Positions 20,590-31,978 of a stretch of 64,000 nt of DNA are shown piece after piece. Position 1 is the first letter of the stretch. Each line of letters starts with the position of its first letter. Origin of the DNA: Gaeumannomyces sp. JS-464 (lineage: Eukaryota; Ascomycota; Sordariomycetes; Magnaporthales; Magnaporthaceae); contig NGZR01000002.1 in assembly GCA_002197995.1 (NCBI GenBank), positions 3,162,001 to 3,226,000 of the forward strand, read 5' to 3'. The position numbers and the translations under genes were made by a program. A model generated the notes under the pieces. The model worked only from the letters and a program-made list of their open reading frames with translations, was not told the origin of the DNA and made no database searches.

Positions 20590-23500
20590 GATGCGTTCGT
20601 TGTGTGCCCGAGGTGGTCTCACCAACGGGGCTTAGGTGTGGCTTTGGGTTACGGCAGAGGAAACTAGGAGCGGGAACGCGGCCAGGAACCCAGTATATTC
20701 GGGTCGGTCCTAAGGGGGCCTCGTCTGGCTGTGTTAAGAAACGAGCCGTCATACAGCTCTTTTTCGATATAAGGGAGTAGCGTTGCCGTCGGGATCGGCT
20801 TGCCGCGCCAACTCAACACAGGCCAGTTATTGTCACGGCGAGTCGGGTGATTTGCAGGGCAGCGAGCCAGCTGGGCCAGGCCAGGTTGTGTGTGGTCGGG
20901 CAGATCGAGGCCAAAGCCCCGGGTTCTAGGGAGGTATTCTAGGGCCGTGTCGTCGGGTATCGCAGGGCTTAGCTAGGCGGGAGGAGATGGATCGATAGGT
21001 CTGGCAGATCGGTCGGCGTTTGCAGAAGCTCCGCGTCGCCACAGCCAAGAACCCCATCGTGGTGACCTGCGATTGCAGCTGGGGGCCCGGGCTCCAGTTT
21101 CGGTGGGGTCGCGGATGAGCAGGAGTCCAGGCCCGATCCTTGACAGTGGGGCCGTCTGCAGCACGACAGCACAACACCCCGCTGTGCTTCAAACCCATGT
21201 CGCTGCGGTTAGCGTTGGGTGGTTTCCATTGCATATCGAGCATGTGCGGGAGCTTCAATGGTCGAGTCGAAACGGGTGCTTGATTGTGTGCGACAGTCGC
21301 GCGCGTGATGGCGTCCAGCCCAGCCCAAACATCGCGCATCGGGCCGACATCCATGGTCCTTGGAGTCCTTGGAGGCAAAAAGCCGAGCAATCACATGATG
21401 CGAATGCGAAGAGAAAGCACACACGCACCTGCTGTCCAACCTTGCACATTTTGTGTTTGGGGTGTGAGACCGTCATGGTAGTCCTCTCCCCCAAGTTCAG
21501 ACTTCACACAGGGAAATCGAGTCACCTGCCACCCCCTTCTTATTTTGGGGCGTCGACAGCTATCAGGATGGGCCTCGGTCACGTCGAGGAGAGCAATGTG
21601 TTTCCCGCAACCACCACCTGTCTGTACCCTGTCCAGCTGCGTGCTATAGGCGCGAAAAGCCCCCACTCAGCTGGCGTCATATCAGCTGCGAGACATCTAA
21701 TATTAGGGATACACGTATGGTTGGGCTGTGTAGGCGGGTAGCTGGCTGCATTCGCACAGTCGGCTGCTTGTGGTTCCGTCTTCCCCGCCGGCACACCCAA
21801 ACACCCCTCCATCATACATGGACCTTGGCAGAAACAAAGAGAAAAGCTAGATGGCACTGCTCGGGACTCTGCCTTGGGGCTGCAGTGTTATTGATCTCTT
21901 TGTCTCCCCAACGGGCTAGACCGAGCACCCGGCTGCCTATCCTTTCCGCAGATGTGCACGAAGTAGGCGGGTGGCCGCCTCGAACCCGAACGAGGGAGGG
22001 AACCGGTAGGTGTTAGTGGTGTCCTCGCCAGCTACCTAGGCAGGCCCCTCCCTCCCCTCTCTAGACTTCACGCGCCCTCGCACGAGACTTTCCTGTGCCT
22101 TTCCTCAGCCGGGATGGAAGGGGTGGGCCAAGGCAGCCAAAGAGAAGGTTTGCCCGCGCCTGTCTCGCGGGCTTAGCACCTCCCAGCGCGGGATGGTGGC
22201 CCGTGCCCAGAGGGTGGAGGCCCGCACCTTCTCCGACAGGCTTCTGATTGGCCTGGCGCGAAATCCCTCTTGCCCGTATTTATTCGCCCTCCCTCGCACC
22301 CGACCTCACCCAACACGTGCTCCCTCCTTGCTCACCTGACTTCCGCTCCTCCAAACCACGACCCAGCGAGGCGCCGGCGACGACATCTGCGGCCACAACG
22401 CCTTGCTCACATATTTTTGGGTTTCTCAGGCACCATTGACGTTTCGAAGTTGATCCGGACCTCTGTCTTCTATTTAATCCTCTTTCTTTCTTTTTTTTTT
22501 TTTTTTTTTGTTTGCGGTGGTTGATTGTTGCCTGGTTTTTGGCCGGCGACAAGCCCAAGCTCAGAACCGACCAGAGCCAATCCGCGCCCCGTGGTTTGCC
22601 GACACGCGCTCTCACACGCTCAAGCACATGACCGAACAAGTGAGTTGGACGGGTCCGGCCTTTCCATTCTTCTGCATTTGGCCCTTGAGCTCGCAATGCA
22701 CTCCACAAGTCGCAACCGTCTAGTCCACGGCGAGCGGCACTTTGATCAGGCGAAATGCTGCTGCATTCGCCCAGATCGTGACGGCGAAAGCCAAAAAAAG
22801 CATAATGAAATGGCCTGTCCCCCGCACCAGCCATCGGCACTGGCACTGCCTACAGCAGACAGCGCTTGCGGCCTTGACGCCCCTGAATCCATTTCGTTTG
22901 CCTCTTTATTCGGTGACTGCCGCCCATCGCACTTTTTTTTTTCTTTTTTTTTTCCGCGTCGCACTGCGGTCAACCGACTCGCCCACTGACTGCCCTCGAT
23001 CGCCATCGCTGTTTTCATTTGTTTGCCTTCCTCTTTGTCGTGGCTACACATCTTGCTGTGGTTGTCGCGAACGGATTTGGACAGGCAGAAAGAAAACAAA
23101 CTGCTGTGCAGCCTTGGCTACCTCCTCGGGGCGTCGTCGCATATGCACCTCGTCTCGGCCCCTCCACAGCCTCCCACCCATTCTCGATGCAGCGCCTGCC
23201 TCGCTACCTGGAGCTCAGGGCTTGTCCCGACAGCTAAGAACCAAAGCCAGTGCTTTGTTCTATCTCGCCACGTCCTCAGGGGAAGCAGCAGCATACATGC
23301 TCGACTTTCTATCACCTGACTCCAGGGGGACGGCTTTGTGCTGCTGGTTCGACAAGGCTTGACCAGAGCCAGCGGGCTCCCCGAATGCCTCCGTTCTTGA
23401 CCATTTGTGCAGCACCGGCACCATCCCCTCACTTGCTCTACTTACCTCAAGCTGTGCATCATATCCCTTTCGAGCCAGAAAATAAATGCATGGGGTCACC

Positions 23501-23684
23501 ATTTTTGACCTGCCTGCGGATATCCAGATTACTAACTGGTCGCTGTAGTCACCACACATCTGACGCGTGACTGAAGCTGCATTACGCGCGTCTCAGCCAC
23601 ACTGGCAATCGCTGTGGTCCTCCAAGACAAGATTCTGCAGCACAGCCTCCCACTCGCTGTCTGTTATCACCAAAAGCACCCGTT
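20590..23684. other. Intergenic region between FYV10 and CBF1
   Basis: About 3.1 kb between two divergent 5' ends. It contains T runs (22491-22509, 22938-22945) and C/T-rich stretches, and a CACGTG box near 22313. ORFs of 60-220 codons overlap in several frames without recognisable features. Long 5' leaders on both sides are likely. Confidence 0.5.
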
Positions 23685-24693
23685 ATGGCCGAGGTCGCAG
23701 CTTTGGAACAGCCCGGCCTGAAGGGCGAGCCAACAGCCCCTGCATCGCCGACACAGAAGCGCAAGCGTGGCACCGAATCCGCCTCTCCAGAGTCGCGTCG
23801 CTCCAAGCGAGGAGTTGCTGCTGCAAACATGCAGGTGGCCAACGGCGATCCGACCGACCAGCAGGTCTTCCTGGATGGCAATATGGCAGGAGAGCACGCG
23901 CCGCCGCCTGATAACCTCACAGACGCCGACTTTTCTGCCCTGCAGCAGGCTACGGTGGACCACAACGACGTGTCGGATCCCGCCAATGCCTCGAGCACCG
24001 CAGCCGCCGCCCTTGGGTCCATGTACCCAACCCTACATGTCCCCCAGACCACAGAGGAGACATTTGCGGCCCAAGCAGGCGTAGAACCGGAGCACTCGGA
24101 GACGACATTCGGCGTCACGGCCGATGGCCTACCAATGGATGCGTCAACACTCGAGACCATCCAGCAGCCATCCCCACCAAACGGGATTCGCCAGGACCTG
24201 CCTAGGTATCCCCAAGCCCAAAAGCCCGCGGTTGGTTCGGAGGAGTGGCATAAGCTGCGCAAGGACAACCACAAAGAAGGTGAGCTCGAATACACCTAAT
24301 CCTCTTCCCCTCCCATTATGACACACTCTGGTTCCCTGAACAACACGCTTACCAACATATGCTTGTACAGTCGAGCGGCGCAGGCGAGAGACCATCAACG
24401 AGGGGATCAACGAGCTAGCCAAGATAGTTCCCGGGTGTGAGAAGAATAAGGGCTCCATTCTACAGCGCTCTGTTGCTTTCATCACTCAGCTAAAGGAGAA
24501 CGAGACTCAAAACATTGAGAAGTGGACTCTGGAGAAGCTGCTTACGGAGCAGGCCATCGCAGAGCTGAGCCAATCGAACGACAAGCTGAAGACAGAGTGC
24601 GAGAGGCTCTACAGAGAATTGGAGAACTGGAAGCGGGTGGCTATGGCCGCCGGGCTTTCTCCTGAAACCAAGGACGGGGGCGTGACCAGCTAG
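23685..24693 (+). CDS. cbf1: CBF1-type bHLH leucine-zipper transcription factor
   Basis: Homologue of Cbf1/Cpf1, which binds CACRTG at centromere CDEI in yeast and at sulfur and respiratory gene promoters. Exon 1 is 23685-24279, the intron 24280-24370 (91 nt) and exon 2 24371-24693, giving 305 aa. The N-terminus is disordered with a basic patch (PTQKRKRG and SRRSKRG). The bHLH begins EEWHKLRKDNHKE and continues after the intron with VERRRRETINEGINELAKIV, then a loop PGCEKNKG and helix 2 SILQRSVAFITQLKENE. The H-E-R residues that read the E-box (NHKEVERRRR) are present. A heptad-like helix (LLTEQAIAELSQSNDKLKTE) follows for dimerisation. The intron inside the basic region is in phase. The frame is intact. 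Whether it acts at centromeres in this fungus is not known. Confidence 0.92.
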
Positions 24694-26377
24694 GAGGTGT
24701 GATCAGCTAGACGTCCCGGTCTCAAAGGAGCCCGATACTATTTTGCCCACTTTTTCAGCCCGCTTTGCTCTCTTTTTCCCCTTCTCACCGAACCTGGCGC
24801 CGGTTTACTAATTCCCCGCGGAGGGCATTCTTGTACGGCCCTGCTGCATTGACATTTGGGTTTTTGGGGGGCTTTTTTTATTTTTTTATTTTTTTATTTC
24901 CTATCGCCCTCTTCTCAACACGGCGTCTGCAAATCCGGCGGCAGACTTTTGAGCGCTGCTATTTCGGGTTTTGGGCATTGGTTGCTACTGGAGTCTGCAC
25001 CGATGTAATACCTATAGGAGGTCGAAGCTGAGGTTGCAAGGTTTTTTGACGAGTTATTGCTGTTATCCGGGTCGGTAGGGGAAGGTGGGATTGTTCCTGT
25101 TGATTACCTTCACTTATTTTCTGCTGCCAATATATCCCTGTAGGTCCCTGATAGGTCAGCAGGGAGCACTGACGGCATGGCCATCCGATGCTGCGTGAGA
25201 TCGAGCTCGGGGCGGGAGGAAGCTTTTGCATGCAACGATTATGCAGAAAAACGAGATCACCTGGTGGGGACCCCACACCCGCCTCACCCAGGCACGCAGG
25301 CAAGGCAGCGAGGCAGGAAGTGTGCGATACAATATCTGTGCTTTCTGGGAGGCAGGCACGCAGGCAGGTCCCAAGCTCAGCTTACGCCCCGAGCGAAGCA
25401 GCGAACCGAGAGCTCACCTCAGCTTCGCACCCGTGCTTAGCCTGCCGTCGCTGCCCATACATGATGCTGGGGTGCTACGGCTCCTGGTCAGGAGGAGCGC
25501 CGCATCCAGCACAAAGCCAAAGTTCAGTCGCATGGACTTTCCCGAATAAGGAAAAGCCCACTAGCTACCCCAGTTTATCGAGCCCCGGTCGCAATGGGGC
25601 CGCTTCTGGGGCCTCCTCAATCGGCTGTCGAAGGCCGATCTTCGGGGGCAGCTCGAAGGAGGAACCGTGAGAGCACGGCCGCGAGTTGCAAAACGGCACG
25701 TCATGTCGGTTTTCACGCCGTTCGCCGTTGGCAGTGCCAAGCGCGGGCTGGCTCATCTCCATTGTACCCGCCTACTAGACCAGGGATTTTAGGGGAGGCG
25801 CTTGCAGCGTCCCGACTAGGACAGGCCGAGGCACCCTCCCGCGAGGGACCGTCGGGGCTTCCTGATCGACCGTATCACAGCCGGTGTGACGTAAGGTATA
25901 TTCGAGTCGTGCCGCCCCCCGCCTCGCCTCGCCGCGATAAGGTTCCCCACCGGTAACCCGTCCGGGCACGGCGTTGGCTCCCTTCATTGCTTCCGGCCAC
26001 GAGAGACTCATCGGGCTAGCCCCATATCGCCCATCTGGCCCCTCGTTGCCCACCGTACCTACCTCTACACAAAGCATCCTTTCCCAGCTGTCAATCCGCC
26101 TCCTCCACCTCTCAATCCCGCACACAAATCCCCGGACTGATCCTCGCCCCCTCTCCAGGCACAGGCAGGCCAGGCAGGAAGGCAGGCAGGAAGGCGACGA
26201 CAGGCGACAGCTGTGTCATCCAGAGCACTGCACCCCGTAGATACAGCGGCACAATCGCGGCAAACACACCCACACTCCCTCGCACGAAATGGCGTCTACA
26301 GTCCGGAGCGGCTGCGGCGCCGCCATGCTGCTCCTCTCTACCGCCCCGCCGCACGCCTGTCGTCCAGGCCGGCCCTG
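24694..26377. other. Intergenic: CBF1 3' flank and GABA transaminase promoter
   Basis: T-rich DNA at 24865-24900, GC-rich DNA with GGCAGGCA-type repeats at 25290-25370 and 26160-26195. No gene recognised. The segment 26289-26377 may encode the true N-terminus of the downstream enzyme in a broken frame. Confidence 0.5.
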
Positions 26378-27826
26378 ATGACGGCTGCCGCTGCCCGCCG
26401 GCCATTGACGGGCTTCGCCAACTCCAGGTCCTCCTTCTACTCGTGGGAGCCCGAGGGGCCGTCGGTCAAGACAGAGATCCCGGGCCCCAAGGCCCAGGCC
26501 GCCATCGCCGAGCTGGACCAGGTCTTCGACACGAGGAGCCTCAACATGCTCACCGACTACCCCGCCAGCTCGGGCAACTACATCGTCGACCCGGACGGCA
26601 ACGTGCTGCTCGACGTCTACGCCCAGATCGCCTCCATCCCCATCGGCTACAACAACCCGGCCCTTCTCGAGGCCGCCCGCAGCCCCGAGATGCTGCAAGG
26701 GCTCGTCAACCGCCCCGCCCTGGGCAACTTCCCGCCCCACGACTGGGCCGAGGTGCTCAAGTCGGGCATCCTCAAGGTCGCCCCCAAGGGGCTCGACCAG
26801 GTCTTCACTGCCATGGCCGGCTCTGACGCCAACGAAACGGCCTACAAGGCCGCCTTCATGTGGCGCCGCCAGAAGGAGCGCGGCGGCCGCGACGTCGCCT
26901 TCACCGAGGAGGAGCTCGAGAGCTCCATGCGCAACGAGGCCCCCGGCGCCTCGCAGCTGTCCATCCTGTCCTTCAAGACGGGCTTCCACGGCCGCCTGTT
27001 CGGGTCGCTCTCCACCACGCGCTCCAAGCCGATCCACAAGATGGACATCCCCGCCTTCGACTGGCCCCAGGCCAGCTTCCCCCTGCTCAAGTACCCGCTC
27101 GACCAGCACGCCGAGGAGAACGCAGCGGCCGAGGCCGCCGCGCTGGCCGAGGTCGAGCACCTCATCCTCAACCACCCGCTCCCGCCCGCCGCCGTCGTGG
27201 TCGAGCCTATCCAGTCCGAGGGCGGCGACAACCACGCGACGCCGGCCTTCTTCCGCGGCCTGCGCGAGGTGACGCGCAAGCACGGCGTCCTGCTCATCGT
27301 CGACGAGGTGCAGACGGGCGTGGGCGCCACGGGCCGCTTCTGGGCCCACGACCACTGGGAGCTCCAGGACCCGCCCGACATGGTCACCTTCAGCAAGAAG
27401 GCCCAGACGGCCGGCTACTACTTTGGCGACCCGGACCTGAGGCCCAACCTCCCTTACCGCCAGTTCAACACGTGGATGGGCGACCCGGCCCGCGCCCTCA
27501 TCTTCCGCGCCACTATCAACGAGATGGAGAGGCTGGGCCTGGTCGAGAACACGGCCCGCGTCGGCGACTATCTCTTCTCGCGACTCGAGCGCCTCGCGTC
27601 CAAGTACCCGACCGAGTTCCAGAACCTGCGCGGCAAGGGCCAGGGCACCTTTATCGCCTTTGACAGCCCGCGCCGCGATGAGTTCCTCAAGAGGGCAAAG
27701 TCGTTCGGCATCAACATCGGCGGCAGCGGCGCCTCGGCTGTCCGCCTGCGGCCCATGCTCATCTTCCAGGAGAAGCATGCCGACATACTGCTCGAGGCTC
27801 TCGAGAAGATCGTTGCCTCGTGGTAA
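26378..27826 (+). CDS. 4-aminobutyrate aminotransferase, mitochondrial
   Basis: PLP-dependent class III aminotransferase that converts GABA and 2-oxoglutarate to succinate semialdehyde and glutamate (GABA shunt; UGA1 in yeast, gatA in Aspergillus). From the in-frame ATG at 26378 it has 482 aa, close to the family length. The presequence is Arg/Ala-rich. Motifs: TEIPGPKAQAAI, MLTDYPASSGNYIVDPDGN, the cofactor-contacting MAGSDANETAYKAAF, GFHGRLFGSLSTTRSKP, VVVEPIQSEGGDNHA, LLIVDEVQTGVGATGRFWAH (PLP pyridine Asp) and MVTFSKKAQTAGYY with the Schiff-base lysine in the pair near residue 340. An upstream ATG at 26289 (MASTVRSGCGAAML) looks like the family's N-terminus but lies in another frame, so a one-base indel at about 26330 may hide the real start. 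The rest of the frame is intact. Confidence 0.92.
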   Translation: MTAAAARRPLTGFANSRSSFYSWEPEGPSVKTEIPGPKAQAAIAELDQVFDTRSLNMLTDYPASSGNYIVDPDGNVLLDVYAQIASIPIGYNNPALLEAARSPEMLQGLVNRPALGNFPPHDWAEVLKSGILKVAPKGLDQVFTAMAGSDANETAYKAAFMWRRQKERGGRDVAFTEEELESSMRNEAPGASQLSILSFKTGFHGRLFGSLSTTRSKPIHKMDIPAFDWPQASFPLLKYPLDQHAEENAAAEAAALAEVEHLILNHPLPPAAVVVEPIQSEGGDNHATPAFFRGLREVTRKHGVLLIVDEVQTGVGATGRFWAHDHWELQDPPDMVTFSKKAQTAGYYFGDPDLRPNLPYRQFNTWMGDPARALIFRATINEMERLGLVENTARVGDYLFSRLERLASKYPTEFQNLRGKGQGTFIAFDSPRRDEFLKRAKSFGINIGGSGASAVRLRPMLIFQEKHADILLEALEKIVASW

Positions 27827-28618
27827 AGAGGAGGAATGTGGGTTCGGCACCCTTTGGGTTTGTGGGAGAACGGCGATTGTGCGCGTTTGTTCACCATGTC
27901 ACAAATATCCAAAATCTGCCTGGTCAGCTGATGTTGACCCTTGTTCGAGGTTGACACATCTTGATGAGAAATACTGAAAGAAATCCGAAATTTTTGATCT
28001 GCCCGTGGTGGCTGGTGTTGCCAGAGAAATTTAGGCTCTCCCAAACCTGGCGCCTTCACTTGACATGCCCACGTTGGTCGTAAAGGTAAGGCGCCCGACA
28101 AGAGGCGAGACTGCACACGATACGGCCACGACTCCACACAATTACAATTTTGGAGATAAAAACATATAGAATCTCGCGAGTTGTGGCCATTCAGGTAGTA
28201 CCGACTTTACCTAGGTACGCAAGACGATAACCAGGCACTGTAACGGGAAAGTAAAACGGGAGAATAAAGACGGGGAGGGCAGACGAATACGACTAAACGC
28301 TGTCTCCGGAAGCTTTGGTTTGTTGCTCCGGTCATCATAACTGCTCGCAAGACCTAGGTAGGTAATTTGTCCCACATCCCTCCCTTTCCATCCTCCCCTC
28401 CAGAACGCCAATGCAAAAGAAGAGAAAGAGACAGACAGAAAAAAAGAATCACGTCCTTGTCCTCGCGTCTCGATTACGTTGCTTTTTCTTTGCTGCGATT
28501 CCGCTGGTAAATCCGCTCATGGGCGTCCCCTAGCGAAGGTAACGCAGCAGCACAAATAAGCATGGCGGTGTGGTCGAGTTTGTTCTAGCAAATAGCAGGA
28601 TCCAAGCACCCCGGTTGT
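27827..28618. other. Convergent intergenic region
   Basis: 792 bp between the 3' ends of the transaminase and RAD23. CCTAGGTA motifs at 28206-28220 and 28351-28365. No gene seen. Confidence 0.6.
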
Positions 28619-30556
28619 TTATTGCGGGCCAAGTTCATCGTCATCCGGCTGGTCAAAGAGGAAGTTGGCGGCCAGCTCCTCGTTTTTGTCACACGCAAAG
28701 TACGCCTGGATGGCCTGGTCCCGGTTGAAGCCCAGACGACATAGCTATGAAGGAGCGAGTTGGTTAGCATAAAGAGTACCGTTAAAGCACCGGAAACGGG
28801 CGAGAGAAATAAGACTCACTCGCTCAATAGCGTCGCGCTCTTCCTCGGTGACCGAGATAGCCTGCGCGCCGGGGGGCAGCGGCACGTCGTCGTCAGCATC
28901 CTCGCCCAAGAGGCCGAGGAACTGGTCGGGATTGGCGGCGATAAGCTGTGCCAGCTGCGGGTTACCGGCGCCGAGCTGCTGCAGGATCGCTCCAGCATCT
29001 GCGGCTGCTGCTGGACGACTTGTCGGAGCTGCTGGAATTGCGCATTGTTGCGCAGGAAGTCGAGATTGCCGAATGCTTGCCCGCCCGCGCCGGCACCTGC
29101 GCCAGCCGCCGCAGCCGCAGCAGCAGCAGCAGCCGCGGCACCAGCACCGGCACCGGCACCGGCACCAGCAGTCGCCCCGCGGGAGGCGCCACCGCCGCTA
29201 CCACGGCCCTGCTGTGCGGCGAGGTCGAAGAGGTTGACCGCATCGCCGCCATCATCACCAGAGGGAGCCGTCGCGGCAGCACCGGTGGCAGCAGATTGGG
29301 GCGCTGCTTGGCGAGGAGGCTGAGTGCTCTGGCGAAGGTTCTCGGGGATGCCCTACAGACACGAGTATGTCAGTCTGGTCACGTTTCTCCCAGCTACGCA
29401 ATGAAAATCAAGACACCAGCGGCATAGACAGGCGGAGAAGAGGTTGTCCTCTTACATTTAGGAGATACTCGACGGCACGATCGGGGTTGAAAAATGCGGC
29501 GCGCATGGCGGCGTCGATTTGGGAGCGCTCGAAGCCCATGGCTTCCATGTTGGCAATGGCCTCGTCGCGCGCGGCACCAGTACTCAGCATGTTCGGATCA
29601 TTGTACTGGCCGGGTTGTTCGCGCTGCGGTGGCGTCGGGGTTGCCGGGACTGCGGGGCCGGAGGGGGCGGCGGCCTGAGCAGGAGCCGCGGGGGTGGCGG
29701 CCGGGGCCTGGGCAGCGGGCGTCGCCGGTGGTGCCGCCGACTTTGAGGACTCGGCTGCGGGGCTGCGGCAGCCGGGGCGGGCTTGGGCTGCAATGGACGA
29801 CAGTCAGCTTTAGCTTCTTGCCTAGCGTACCATGGACGTCACCGACAGGCGACAACGCCTCAGGGAACGAGGCAGAGTGCCAGCTCACCTTGTTCACCAC
29901 GCAAACCACGAAGCCCTTCTCCTCGATCTTGTACGACTCCACGGTGTCCTCATCCTTCAGGATTTTACCTGCGCCAGGCCACGATTTGTTAGGTCCGGAC
30001 ACAGCAGAAGTAAAGGCTGGTGGCTGTTTCTTTCCGGCGGAAATAAACAAATGGCTGCTCACCCGAGTAGATCAGCTTCTGGAGCTTGGGGTCCCATCCT
30101 CGCTCCTCCGAGATCTTCTGCTTGACGGCCGAGACCTGAGCACAACACAATCCTTCTCATTAGCTATTGCTTTCCCCTATGCGCGTGCTCCCCGTGCGGC
30201 CCGAGAGCGGGCAGTCGTGGGGACTGGGGGTTGGGCAATGGACAGCCGGCCCGGTCTGGCGAAGGCGACGGCCAGGCGGCCAGGGCGGGACGATGGCGGG
30301 GTTCTCCATACCAGGTCGGTCGGCTCGACTTCGATGACGAACTTCTGCTGCTTGAGGTCCTGCACGATTCGAAAAGAGCCGCCGAGTCAGCAGATGCGCG
30401 GGCGGGCTGAGGGCAAACTGGTGAGAAAAGAGCCGGCTCGCCGGTCGGCCGGTGGTCACAGCGGCGTCGTGGTCGGGGTCCAGCCTCCGGGGCCGGGGGA
30501 CCCGCCACCAGGCACCAAGTGAGCAATGCGCAGCGTACCTTGAACGTGACCTTCAT
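28619..30556 (-). CDS. rad23: UV excision repair protein RAD23 (UBL-UBA shuttle)
   Basis: Rad23 delivers ubiquitinated proteins to the proteasome and partners XPC/Rad4 in nucleotide excision repair. Seven exons on the minus strand: 30539-30556, 30312-30359, 30063-30135, 29889-29968, 29456-29787, 28820-29352 and 28619-28744. The UBL domain is built from [42 protein letters not shown] and [12 protein letters not shown]. Then a Pro/Ala linker, UBA1 ([20 protein letters not shown]), an Ala/Gly-rich spacer, the XPC-binding domain ([36 protein letters not shown]) and UBA2 ([19 protein letters not shown]) ending DELGPQ. Two single-base losses are inferred: near 29765 at the start of exon 5, and at about 28990 where MLE(A)ILQQL loses a G. 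Correcting both gives 403 aa. Use of a later 3' splice site could explain the first break. Confidence 0.92.
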
Positions 30557-31978
30557 GATGGGCTGGTTCGTGCGGGGGTGCTGGCGTTTTGTGGTGTTTC
30601 GTGCGTTCTGTTGCGAGACTCTGCGGTTTTCTGTTTCTTTTTTTTTTTTTTTTTCTTGGGAGGGAATTTGGTCTGCCGCTCCGCCCACAACAGGAATCGC
30701 CAGGCAGAAAATGTGCAGGTAAGGGGAGGAGGCAAGATCGATGACCTGCTGTAGGTCGGACTGGGGTCCTGGGCGCCCGTTGTTGAACGTGGGTGGAGAT
30801 TGATTCAATGCCAATCACCGTGGGGCGGGCCTGCAAACGCGCACGCTGCACCGGAGCCTAACCGGGCGCGGGTCTGAGGGCTGGAGGGCTGCGCTGCGCT
30901 GCTGCACTAGGCTCCATGCCCGCACCACCTAGCGACATCATTCTTGCTTGCCTTCTGTCCGCCGCATCAGCGCCACAGACGCCCCGCCCCACATTGGATT
31001 CGGAGCACCCACGCAGCTGCGCTCGTCCAGCCCAACCACAAGAGCCGAGCCCCACCCGCACCCGCCGTGCCTGCCCTTCCAAGCCAATGCAGGTGCGCAG
31101 GTGCCGGCGCCGCTTTCTGACTGCAGTCGACGGCGCGGCCAAAGGCAGCAAACGGCGCGGCTTCGGTTGGAATCACGAAGTTCTCAGTGTTCTTTTTTGC
31201 TTGGCCAGCATGGAAAACGGGACCGAAAACCCCTCGTGCACCCTAGCAATCAATGCGCCGTATATGCCGCCTCGGCCAAACTTCCACGAAAAGACTGAAC
31301 AGGCAGCGTCCCAACCACTCCTTTTCTACCCCCAACTTCGCCACCCTTTACGCGGGATTTTCAGGTTGGCAGACTGATTCCCCCCTCGATCTAGGCTTTG
31401 ATCTCCAGCTGTTGGTATTCGATTTTTTTTATATTATGTTTACTTTTTCGTTGGACTACCTAGACGTGCTTTTTTTTTTTTGCTTCCACCATCCGCCCGC
31501 AGCGAGCCCTAGAGGCCGAGACTCCTGGAAGGCAAAATAACAAATAATCGTAATAACGAGGAATAGATAAAGGAAACCCGATCAAATATGATCCAAATCG
31601 ATCCAGTGGTATCATCCCTCCGCCTCAGACCTTGACCAAAGGAAGTCATAACCCTCCCTTGGCCAACCGGACAAAAAGAAAAAAAAACATTAAAAAAAAA
31701 AGACGCAAGGAAATAGGTACCAGGTGGTACACGGTATAGTATGGTATAGGTTCGTTCCCCTCCGCCAGGCCCTCCCAAAGCGTCGCCGCCGTCTCCTGGA
31801 CCGTCATCCACCTGCGCCTCCCAGGCTTTTCCTCTTTTTTCCTGAAGACCCAGAGACTCCTGAACGTAAGGGGGAATCAAAGAAAAGCAAACGAGCAAAG
31901 GAAAATCCTACCCGCGCATAACGAGGTCATTTCAGGGTTCATAAAAGCGTCATGTCTGCCAACCCCCACCTGTGGCTG
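30557..31978. other. RAD23 promoter and 3' flank of the four-TM gene
   Basis: 1.4 kb with T/A runs (30640-30655, 31471-31480, 31681-31700). ORFs at 30916-31377 have no recognisable content. No gene called. Confidence 0.5.

Noticed and set aside
26216..27850. 544-codon open frame antisense to GABA aminotransferase
   Set aside because: It mirrors GC-rich third positions of the real gene and shows no domain. The plus strand carries the complete aminotransferase motif set.
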